This document shows, piece by piece, positions 43,926 to 53,343 of a DNA stretch of 64,000 bases. The position numbers and the translations under genes are program-made. The stretch is from assembly GCA_004194705.1 (NCBI GenBank), contig SADC01000992.1:30401-94400 (forward strand), read 5' to 3'. Under the pieces are notes generated by a model that worked only from the letters and a program-made list of their open reading frames with translations, had not been told where the DNA came from and searched no databases. The first letter of the stretch is position 1; every line of letters starts with the position of its first letter. Origin of the DNA: Ditylenchus dipsaci (taxonomy: Eukaryota > Nematoda > Chromadorea > Rhabditida > Anguinidae).

Positions 43926-44250
43926 CCCCGAACAGCCCACGTACAGCCCCCAAAAATACAATGCGCAAAATGAAAATTTTCAGTGAAAATGAAAAATTGA
44001 AAAATGTTTAGTCTGCTTGAAAAGTGGAAATTTTTCACTTTTCATTTTCACTTTTCATTTTCAATTTTTCATTTTCATTTTTTCAATTTTTCATGAAAAT
44101 TTTTTCATTTTTCAAATAGTCTGCTAGGCCCTGGCCTACCCTTGCCTAAGCCTAAGGCCTAAGTTAAAAAAAAGTTAAAGAACATGAAAAAAACAGCCAA
44201 AAAATGAAATTAAAAAAATTCAAAATTGTAGCGAGTCACAATTTGTAGTC

Positions 44251-45205
44251 AAAGTTAGATAAAACGTAAAATGCCCCTTTTGGCGAAAAAGTGCCCCCTT
44301 TTTGTGAAATTTGCCCTCTTTTTCTTTCTTTTAATTAAAAAGACATAAATTTTCTCACTTTTTTAAATTTCGTCAACACTATCACGTAGCTCTGTATCTC
44401 TAGTTTCTAACGTGGTATCAGTTGTTAGAACATGTGTGCAAAATGTGTCACAAAAAGTAAAAGTATGAACCAAATTTTTTTTCTGACTTGCTTTATGCTT
44501 TTACTTCTTTGTAATACATTTTGCACAGATGTTCTAACAACTGATACTGCATTAGAAACTAGAGATTCAAGGCTACCTGATACTGTTAAAGGGGAATGAT
44601 CGTGCCCGATGGGGAGAAAAGGTGCAAACGGCAGTTCTTTTCTTTCTCGATAAATTTTACATTCGTTCTCGTCTAGATTTTTTAAGTTTTCTGTCTAGTT
44701 TTTAAAAGCGGTATAAGGTCATCTATATCAGATTTGACGCAGAACGAGTGAAAAATGGGAGGATTCGAAAAAATTAGAAAAAAAAACTGCTGGTTCGCAC
44801 CTCGTGTTTGTGTGAGAACACATTTAGAGCCATCTTGCAGAATACGAACAAAGACGAATACGAATTCCGCGAATACGAATCGTCCCTCGTCCAAATTGAC
44901 CTTGGGAGACTAATGCAAAAAGCAAATTTCGGTAAAAAAGAATTTTTGCTGCAAAGTGTAGACCGCCACCTAAAAACATCTTTTTAAGCATGTTTCAGCA
45001 GCTAAAACAACAAAAAAGGATCATTTCGCGCGTATTCGAGCAATGCGGTATAGTGTACTTCAGTCTTAGAATGCTCAAACTAGTTCAGAAAACAGGTTTT
45101 CAAACTGAAAAACAATAAAAAAAACTTTAAACGAGAGTAGCCCCGGTATTTTCGATTACGCCTTTATGAAATAAAAAATTCGGTGCTCTTCTTTTTTCTC
45201 TAATA
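44251..45205. repeat. Repeat mosaic with a truncated TTAA-type MITE
   Basis: 44588-44800 is a direct copy (about 210 bp) of the left part of 46704-46942, starting TTAAAGGGGAATGATCGTGC. Before it, a hairpin around AGTATCAGTTGTTAGAACA (44395-44580). No gene. Confidence 0.6.
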
Positions 45206-45907
45206 TACCGTATTTCCTCTGATAACGTGGCCCGCTCAACTTTGAGAACCTATATCTCAGCACAGGAAAAATATTTTTCGAATCTGTTTTCGCGTTTTCT
45301 TAGTTCCGGCAAGCTCTACCGATCCATCTTTTTCGATTCTGGTTGGGCATCCAAAAACTTTAAGGTCGACCTAAACTTTGCGATTTTCAAAGGTTTGAAA
45401 AATAAAACTGCCGCTTCATTAAAGGAAATATGGCTATTCTACAAGCCTAGTATGATGGCTCTACCGTTGTTCTATGCTATAGGCATTTTGCTCTCTGGAA
45501 ACTGGTAATTTTATTAGCTACAGGATTAAAAAGTGAAAATTTATACAAGCATTGTAATTAAATGATATGATGATTTTGTCAAATCCTGAAATTACAGAGT
45601 GTGTCAAAAAAAATTAAAGTGCCCTCTCTACAGCCCTCGTTGTAATAATCAATGGATAATATATCTCTCTATTAGTTCCACACTCTCTATTAAACCCACA
45701 TCCCTAACTTTGAGGACCTGTACCTCAGCTCAGAAAAAAAATTAACAAAGCTGTTTATTGCATTTTCTAACTCCCACGAGCTCTACTGATTCCGCTCTTT
45801 AGATTTTGAATTTTCATCAAAAATCTCGAGATCGACCCCAAATTTTTCCGATTTTCGGACGATTGAAAAATAATCCCACATGTGGAACTAATAGAGAGAA
45901 GACGGTA
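45206..45907. mobile_element. Composite TACCGTA-type element
   Basis: TA CCGTATTTCCTCTGATAACG at the left and CTAATAGAGAGAAGACGG TA at the right; the interior shares GACCTGTACCTCAGC-like sequence with the 57811 MITE. The 93-codon frame inside is element sequence, not a host gene. Confidence 0.6.
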
Positions 45908-45958
45908 TATGCTTTTTTCATCTCTCAAACAAAACAAACAATTTAACTAGAACTACTA

Positions 45959-46137
45959 CTAGAACTCCGAATAGTTATTCTCCAGCAGAGGCAAGCTGCG
46001 GTTGAGGAACATGATCATCTCCGCCTTCTCGGGTCCAAATTCGTCCTCCTGTAGTCGTACACATCGCGTGCAAGGAGAAGATCGACTCGCTTGCGACACT
46101 TGTTGCTGGGGCTGACAGATACTTCATCACGAGCTTC
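45959..46137 (-). pseudogene. hAT transposase C-terminal dimerisation fragment
   Basis: Minus strand: KYLSAPATSVASES at about 46120, then after frame slips DYRRTNLDP and EKAEMIMFLNRSLPLL to a stop at 45959. This is the order of the hAT dimerisation region (YL..PATSV.SER.FS..R.....R..L.PE..E...FLN). Only about 60 residues remain, with at least two frame changes. Probably an old hAT copy; no ends found. Confidence 0.7.
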
Positions 46138-46526
46138 GCCAGTGTTGGGAAGTATTTTTGTTTGGTATTACCAAGGGGCCACTGTTATTAACAACGGTTC
46201 CTCGGTACTTGTTGACAACTTGTTAATATCGAGGGTTGACTGTAATTAGAAGTCGAAAGTAGTTTTTGACAAATTGAATTTTTTCGGGACGGACAAGACG
46301 GAATTTAAATAATTTTTCTTCGGGACGGAACACCGGGACAGGACAGGTGTCAAATATTTCCGGCGGAATTCCGGGACGGGACGAGTCTCTAAAATTGACG
46401 GGACGGGACGGAATTGTCGTAGGTAAAAATAGGTTTGTAGGTTAAAAGTTTGTAGGTTTTTGTTGGTTTGTAGGTTTAAAAAATAAAGGTCCCTCTCTAA
46501 TAAATGCCCCCTCTCTGATAAAGGTC

Positions 46527-46701
46527 TACAGTCAACTCCTTCCATAGTGCACACCCAAGGGACCGGCGCCAGGTGTGCACTATGGCGAGGGGTGCACTAT
46601 GGCGGGGGGTCACTATTGAGGGAATTGACTGTATGGTGGCCAAACACATCGGTACCGGGTGTGCACTATGGCGGTGTACACTATGAAGGGAGTTGTCTGT
46701 A
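46527..46701. mobile_element. pogo-like MITE with internal end copy
   Basis: TA CAGTCAAC..CCATAGTGCAC and GTGCACTATGAAGGGAGTTG..CTG TA; a second inner end (GAATTGACTGTA) at about 46620 suggests nesting. Confidence 0.7.
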
Positions 46702-46703
46702 TA

Positions 46704-46942
46704 TTAAAGGGGAATGATCGTGCCCGATGGGGAGAAAAGGTGCAAACCGGCAGTTCTTTTCTTTCTCGATAAATTTTTACATTTGTTCTCGTCGAAATTT
46801 TTTAAGTTTTCTGTCCAGTTTTTAAAAGCAGTATAAGGTCATCTATATCAGATTTGACGCAGAACGAGTGAAAAATGGGAGGATTCGAAAAAATTCGAAA
46901 AAAACTGCTGGTTCGCGCCTTAACGCACGGCATGCCCCTTTA
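46704..46942. mobile_element. TTAA-flanked element, AGGGGAATGATCGTGCCCG end
   Basis: TTAA at both ends; left AGGGGAATGATCGTGC, right GCACGGCATGCCCCT. The interior matches 44588-44800. The right half resembles the arms of 27171-27545 (GGAGAAAAGG). Confidence 0.75.
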
Positions 46943-47183
46943 AGAAAATTCAAGAAAGTGAGCAAATTTATGTATTTTTATAAAAAAAGAAAGAAAAGGG
47001 GGCACATTTTCATAAAAGGGAGCACTTTTTCGCCATAAGGGGCATTTTTACGTATCGTCCGTCAAAGTTGAGTGGGGCTACTATTAGAGGAAAAACGATA
47101 TGTGGTCTGCTGCGGATTTGTATTAGATAAGTTTTTACAAGCTAATTTGCCGTCCCTTTCTTTTCTTTTGTTCGTCCTTTTAG

Positions 47184-47368
47184 GTTGTCTGCATGGCGAT
47201 TTTTCTGAGCGGGTGGGTCTGTTTCTGATGTCAGCTTATGCCGCTCTTTGTTTAGCTCTCGTTATGCCTCGATTCACCAACGAACATGGCAGCGCAAAGC
47301 AACTTGCCAAACATTATCCATATGGGGTTCTCAATCAGCATGATGGCCAAAGGACAATTGTTGTCAGT
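47184..47368 (+). CDS. Single exon of an unidentified gene
   Basis: Between CCTTTTAG and AGT|GTAAGT, open in one frame: ..ERVGLFLMSAYAALCLALVM is hydrophobic and could be a membrane helix, followed by a charged, His-rich stretch. Canonical splice sites on both sides support a real exon. Upstream sequence is MITE debris and downstream exons were not assembled. No family recognised. Confidence 0.35.
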
Positions 47369-47764
47369 GTAAGTCATCCTTTTCGTGACGAACTATCTAC
47401 GTACTGGGCAAATACACCAAGGCTGTGAGGATCGAGCAAGAGCGAGCCTACATTAAAAGTAGGTTAGATATTCATCTACCGCTTCTGTAGTATCTCTCTT
47501 TAGGTGACATGCATAAACTAGGTTTATTCGGATTATTCTTGTGCTAGATAAGCTGCTATTTAAATTGATTTTATTTTAGTTCTTAGCACAGCCGACAACG
47601 GAGGGACCGTGGCTATGACATGAGGAAACGTTAATGAAATTTTATTCCTGCTAATAAGCTTAGGATGTGCCCAGGTTATCGCTAAATCTGACCATTAACC
47701 CCCCTCGGCTCTAAAGGTTAACATATTATAGAGCAAGACCTATGGTGCGTGGGTCAGTTATGAA

Positions 47765-47960
47765 AAAGACATGAGTCGACGCTCGATTTAACATACACCC
47801 GATTTAACATACGACTCGATTTAACATACGGTTGAAAAACATTTGGTTGGTCTGATTGAAACAAAGCCAAAGCGACACTCGATACAACATACGCTCTATT
47901 TAACATACGGTCAGGCTCAGTCCCGACAAATAAAATCCAACTCGATTTAACATACGGCCG
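47765..47960. repeat. CTCGATTTAACATACG tandem units
   Basis: Six dispersed copies of CGATTTAACATACG in one orientation; possibly one arm of a fold-back element of the same style as 404-1488. Confidence 0.6.
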
Positions 47961-49499
47961 ACAAAATATTCCAAAAATTAATGAAAACACCCCTCAATTT
48001 ATGTAAATCTCCTCTCAAAATGTGTAAATCCCCCTTCAAATTTTCAAACTCGTTGTTCTCGATGTATACCAACCTTGATGCGTTGACTGTGGGGTAACAA
48101 GCATATTCCGCCGAAGAATATCCGTGTTGAGTCTTCCAGTGGCATTCTTTTGGTGTTCTCTCATCCTTGAAGCCGACACGTTTTGTCTTTTAGTCGGCAA
48201 CAAAGCTGCTCATGATGGTCTCAATCCAGGCTCGTCTGATGACGAAGATGGTGGTGCAAAGACCCTATGGTGGTCGCAGCTGATAACCAAAAGTCGAGAT
48301 TAAAAACGGTTTGCTATTCTCGTTTGTGATCTGTGTTTGAAACAATACAATTTTACATGAGACGCCCAAATCCAAAATGAGAAATCCAACCATCCGCTGC
48401 GTTTTGGTCGAGTTGTGGGTGTGAGCCCGCTTTTTCCGAAGAATGACTCTTTCAAGAATGCTGACTATTTTTGCCCAATTCGAAGCCTCAGATAAATGCA
48501 ATCCAGCCACCAGCTTATGGGATAAACCAGTTCCTCTCTTCTCACGCTCAGCAGGGTTTTCGTATCGGGTCTTCGTTTGGTATGTTCTTATTTGATTATT
48601 TCAATTGACGCTCGGAATGCCGAATTCTTCTGGGTCAGAACGTCTCGCTCATCTCGATCTGACAGGCAATTTTGTGCTCGCAGGTGGATCATCCAGGCCT
48701 TTTGCGCACGATACCTCGTACGACTTTTCCCTTGAATGGGAGATTTTCTGAGAATGGGTTATCTAGTTCCAAATGTGTTTGTATCCCGTAGGGTATCCAG
48801 TATCCACGTGTATGGAGGTGGTAGTACCAAGACAGTACTAGATATCAGTATTCACGTGGAAGTGCTTAGGTAGTGGTACTTGGTTAGTGATAGATTGTAG
48901 TTCTTAGGCAGTGGTGTCTAAATATTACTCAGTCGGCAGTACCCGAATTGTATATTAGACCATCAAAACCAAGTGGTCGTCCACTTATATCAACATTTTT
49001 ACGTTTTTCAATTCCAAATTTTAATTTCTGTACTAACTCGAGCATTCTAAAGATGGTTTCACACTAGTAAACAGTCTGATGCCAAATGTCCTATGTACTG
49101 CCGGTGGATCTTCCAGATTTCCTAAAACTTGCACCTAAATGGTCAAATGATGTAGCGGTAGAATTTTATTGCGGTCGAATAATATCAGGGAGAATTTTGT
49201 CGTACACCCAGATAGCACTTCTAATTTGGCTACTTTCTCTAGCAATAATTGTCTTTTTCTGTTTGTTGACTCATAAAGAAAAATAGTTGCCGTGTATTTT
49301 TTTATGAAAATAGTTTCTCACGCAGATACTGAGATTGTAATTAGGAAATCGGGCTTTCACCTACCCATAGCTCAACACCTGGGGTGAGTACTCCTCAGGT
49401 AGATGGACCTCCGCCTGGCTGGTGTAAGAAATTCAAATTCGGATAAAATTAAGGCCGAAATGGGCCAAAATTCTTGCGGACTCATTCTGGTGGTTGGAG
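47961..49499. other. Unassigned region with weak coding hints
   Basis: After TTTTAG at about 48198, GNKAAHDGLNPGSSDDEDGG is open; 48510-48350 minus is also open. Neither has matching splice partners. 48780-48960 holds imperfect GTGGTAGTACC units, and 48960-49060 a copy of the AATTAGTGCA repeat. Confidence 0.3.
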
Positions 49500-49881
49500 T
49501 TTATGCCTTTTGGTAATACCAAAAACAGAGCTCTTTTAACATTTTCTGGGCACTTCTTCTCAAAATCTGGGCTTTTTAACGTATCGTCGATTAGGTTTTA
49601 CTGACCCAAATTACTTCTAGAAATCGGTCGAACAAGCCAAAATAACTATAGTGGGCTGAATTGTAGTGAAAATGAGCAACACTTTGGGCCAACAACTACT
49701 AACGTTTTTCCATTGTATCTTGATTCGAATTAATTTCTAGTTATGCAAGTTGCCCTTTAATCAGTAAAAAATTAAAACTAAAAAATTAGCAAAAACTCTT
49801 TTTTTATCCAAAAAAATCTTTTTTTCGTATTCCCGGAAAAGCATTATTCGAGCGAAATTATTTATGGATAAAACGGAAAAA
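49500..49881. repeat. Dispersed ~400-bp repeat, target of the 49882 element
   Basis: Inverse of 36467-36900. It ends in ACGGAAAAA, which is repeated at 51662-51670 after the element, where the remaining part of the repeat (TGCCACCTTCTGGCG) resumes. Confidence 0.85.
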
Positions 49882-51661
49882 GGCTGTACCGAAGAATTTA
49901 AAAAAATATTTGCTAAACGTCACATTTGCTAAAAAAACTTTTGCTAAAAAAAATTTTGCTAAAGACATATTTGCTAAAGGCACATTTGCTAAAAAAATTT
50001 TTGCTAAAGTCACATTTGCTAAAATTTTTTTTTGCTAAAGTCACATTTGCTAAAATTTTTTTTGCTAAAGGCAATTTGCTAATGAAATTTTTTGGTAAAG
50101 GCAAATTTTTGTAACTTTGTTTTGGTAAAGACACCATTGGTTACTTGTTTTGGTTCTTTTTGCGTTATAGATGTTGCATACATTAACAAAAACTGTTTAG
50201 ATGATCGAATTCGATGAAGAGTCTCTTGTTAGCAACGAAGATGATCGCACAAACTTTCTGGGAGACGAATCGAGCGAGCAATCAGAAGCTGAGAGAGAAG
50301 AAAATGGGCAGAATTCAACCAGTCAATCTGAGGCGAGCAGTTTCAATGATCTGTCATCAGTTCCACAAGAAGCCAGAAGACTTTTCAAGCAAATGAACCC
50401 GAGCCATCTATGCAGTTCGTGCTAAGCAATAAGGGTCAGTCAATGCTACTCTACAATGGTGGGTTTTTAATAGAGAACTTATGGTTTTTTATGTGTTATT
50501 CTTTCAAATTTTACTTTGTAGGCTTTTTTTTCTACTGTCAATCTGATAGAATCCAGAAGGACAAATCTTACGGATTTTCAGCAAGAGAGGCTCAGTCAAT
50601 TTGGGCAAAACAGCAATTATCCTGGCTTGAATCGTTTTATCCGATACTTTGAATATGTGAGCGTTTCAAATTCCGCAAAAATCTCTCGCCACCAATACAT
50701 CCGCATTGAGTCACTTTCAACGACGGAACGCAGTGAAACTAAATCTGCAAAGCAAAGCTTGAGGGTCTCCAACGAGCAATCGGGAATTTCGATGCCAACA
50801 ACAGAATCGCAAGCCTTACAACTATTGCTCGCTCTCTTCGGCATATTCAGTCACAATCAGCAGCGGAAAGAGATCGCGTCGCAGCTATGGCCACTGTTGG
50901 ATTTGGTGCTGGAGGGAATGCGAGAACGCCGCGTCAAAGAAGAAGGACCGAATAGATCCTAACTAATGTTTATAACTTGCATTGTTAAAAGTTGTTAACT
51001 GAATCTTGGTGTTGAATAAATAATGGATTTGAAAAGTGTTTGATATGTGGCTCTGTATATTGTTGTTGATGAATATTGGTAGGTTTCTGCTGCACACTTA
51101 ACTTAGAGGGGCTTCTAGTTACCCAAACCTGCGTTCCCCATCTGGGTACCACCCCTTGAGTACCGCTCACCTGGATACACCTAGAATAAGAAAACTCGCT
51201 AATTTGGACTGCAGTACTACTAAAGGTCAATCTATCATTGTGGGTACCTACTTACTACCATCAGGATTGAGCCAGCTGGATACTGATGGTGGATCAGAAC
51301 CACTGATATCCGATGAAGACCACTGAGAGTGTAACGAGTAAGAGTGTAACCAATATGAGTATCATTGAAGAGAATTCCACTAGAGAAAACAATGCAAAAC
51401 TTAAAAAAGGAGAGGAAAATAGGAAAAAAGTTGGAATGAAAGTGCCTTCGACACAAAAAGAACCACAAAACCGCGTTAAAAAAAAGAAATTTTAGTAAAT
51501 ATGCCTTTAGCAAAAATTTTTTTAGCAAATGTGACTTTAGCAAAAGAAATTTTAGTAAATATGCCTTTAGCAAAAATTTTTAGCAAATGTGACTTTAGCA
51601 AAAGAAATTTTAGCAAATGTGCCATTTAGCAAATATTTTTTTTAAATTCTTCGGTACACCC
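49882..51661 (+). mobile_element. 1.78-kb fold-back transposon with 9-bp target duplication and cargo gene
   Basis: Ends GGCTGTACCGAAGAATTT / AAATTCTTCGGTACACCC, followed inward on both sides by about 200 bp of direct units of the type TTTGCTAAAGTCACA. Flanked by the perfect 9-bp duplication ACGGAAAAA. An intact target copy is at 36467-36900. A 9-bp duplication with long subterminal arrays fits MULE-type elements. The centre (50201-50962) carries a spliced gene rather than a recognisable transposase. Confidence 0.85.
50201..50962 (+). CDS. Transposon-borne spliced gene with FLYWCH-like start
   Basis: Exon 1 begins MIEFDEESLVSNEDDRT, is acidic and Ser-rich. After a one-base slip near 50390 it contains MQFVLSNKGQSMLLYNGG, close to the opening of FLYWCH zinc fingers (F..S..G...LLY.G), which are frequent in MULE transposases. 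The intron donor AATG|GTGGGT (50459) and acceptor TGATAG (50550) agree in phase. Exon 2 runs from about 50551 to TAA at 50960-50962 and ends in helical ALQLLLALFGIFSH..LVLEGMRERRVKEE. The second half of the FLYWCH finger is absent. About 235 residues if the slip is an assembly error. An AATAAA at 51014 may terminate it. Function unknown; a captured host fragment or an accessory protein are both possible. Confidence 0.55.
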
Positions 51662-51754
51662 ACGGAAAAATGCCACCTTCTGGCGAAAAAGTGCGGTACT
51701 ATTGCACTTTAGTAGTTCTATGGAAATTTAAGAGTCCGAAAATATTTTACTAGT

Positions 51755-51905
51755 CCAGCGCGCACTTTAGTAGTCCAGCCTGCACTTTAGTAGTCCAGCC
51801 TGCACTTTAGTAGTCCAGCCTGCACTTTAGTAGTCCAGCCTGCACTTTAGTAGTCCAGCCTGCACTTTAGTAGTCCAGCCTGCACTTAATAGTCCAGGCT
51901 GCACT
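51755..51905. repeat. 20-bp tandem repeat
   Basis: Eight to nine copies of GCACTTTAGTAGTCCAGCCT, the inner ones identical and the last two diverged; likely recent expansion. Confidence 0.9.
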
Positions 51906-51959
51906 TAAGTAGTCCTATGCGTTTTAGGAGTCCTATTATTTACAGCGTTTATTGAGATT

Positions 51960-52530
51960 TCGATAGTATGTAACAGCTTCACTCCTCAAAAATAATTCAT
52001 TTCTATTCATGAGATTATATTTTTGACTATTTTAGAGGGACACAGGGCTGTAAGATGGAGGGCACTAAGATATTTTTGAAAAGGGAAGAAGGGCTGTATA
52101 GAATAAATAGAATAAAAGGGGGCCACTAATCACACAAGGGCCACTAACAAGAAGATGTTGAACATAGTTTTGTTGACTGGGGCCTACCGCATAAATAAAC
52201 TCTGGTATGCATGCTTTTTCATGCATCCAGAGTCGCTTTCGAGTGATTTGTGTTTAAGGTATGTGGGTGTGCGCATCTCAACTCCAAGCCCCAAGCCCCC
52301 TGCGCCCCTTCGGGGCGCAGGGGGCTTGAGAGTTAGAGATGCGCGCACACACTCACCTTAGACATGATTCCGAGAAGTACTCTTGATCAAAAAATGCGTA
52401 TAGAGTCTCTTTTTGCCACGGCCCAGTTGAAAAACATGGTGAAACACACAAAATAGCTGACAGAAAAGTGGCCTCCTTTTCGTCCCTTCCCATCCCAATA
52501 CAGCCCTTATTCCCTTCAAAAGTTGTTTTC
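51960..52530. mobile_element. GC-hairpin fold-back element
   Basis: Arms GGGCTGTATAGAATAAATAG.. and ..AATACAGCCCTTATTCC, inner GCGCATCTCAACTCC / GTTAGAGATGCGCGC, GC stem GCCCCCTGCGCCCC / GGGGCGCAGGGGGC. Confidence 0.8.
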
Positions 52531-52669
52531 CAGCCTTCAAAAATAATTTTTTTTTTTGCTTTGAAAATCTTTCTTGGCTAAAATCATATACATATGTATG
52601 TTAGACCACTGATTTTTTTGGACTCCCAAAATATTTTAGACTAGTGAAATTCCATTGGACTACTAAAGT

Positions 52670-53000
52670 GAAATTAACCCAAAAGTGCCACGTTTTTCCG
52701 ATCTCAGTCAAAAAGGCGAAAAAGTGCCACGTTTTAGTGAAAAAGTGCCATGTTTTTTTCAAATTCGCCTAGTTTTGCACAGATATGCCTGGTTCTATTG
52801 GTCGCTTTGTTCCAAGGACATATCAATAGCAAGCTAATGGTAATCTTCAAAATTTCAGGTGTAAATCATTGATTTGTCTAAGAAACCTTATTGTCAGAAA
52901 ACGTGGCAGATTTTCCCTAAATCGTGGCACTTTTTCGCCTTTTTGACTAAGATCGAAAAACGTGGCACTTTTTTGCCAGAACGTGGCATTTTTACGCATC
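52670..53000. mobile_element. Fold-back element, GTGCCACGTTTTTCCGATCT arms
   Basis: The arms at 52680-52760 and 52910-52998 pair, with three copies of AAAAAGTGCCACG per arm. A 300-bp unit upstream of the Rabenosyn gene. Confidence 0.65.
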
Positions 53001-53343
53001 GTCCAATTATTTATGTTGTCAAGCAATGGCTTAAAGTAAACAAGTTTTTTATTCAATTTTAGCAATATTGTGTTTACTTCCAAAAATGCAATTTTTTACT
53101 ATAGACTTCCAATTAAAAATTTATATTTAGATTTATGGGTCATGTGTTGCTCGTAACAACTTGATATGTATTGACCTAGATCCGAGAGGGAAATAAATTG
53201 TTTATACTTCATGTTTTCGAAGTAAATTGTACAGTTCATACACATTCCTAGTAGTTGTTGGGTTTTTGGCGCAGATTTCAACCGGTGAGTCATACTCCAA
53301 ATCAATATTATTTCAAAAACTATTTATGTGGCTTGCAGGTGTA

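Larger units (their letters stand above)
42046..44250. mobile_element. Multiply nested fold-back complex
   Basis: Outermost inverted strings TGCGACTCGCTACAAATTGT (42050) and its complement (44225). Inside them GGGCCTAGCAGACTATTTGA (42150) and complement (44120-44140), with ~75-bp tandem units of AAAAATTGAAAATGAAAAG. Inside those, the Harbinger-type element (42528-43461) and a TTTGGTAAA-type element (43578-43925). Each layer is palindromic around the next. Confidence 0.7.

Noticed and set aside
45227..45508. 93-codon frame starting at 45227
   Set aside because: It lies within a TACCGTA-type element, and similar frames appear in other MITE copies (for example 58118-57843 minus).
49926..50114. 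Leu/Lys-rich frames in both strands of the TTTGCTAAA arrays
   Set aside because: Produced by the repeat units of the transposon arm.
51755..51905. CRISPR-like array
   Set aside because: Perfect head-to-tail 20-bp units without spacers in a eukaryotic sequence: a minisatellite.
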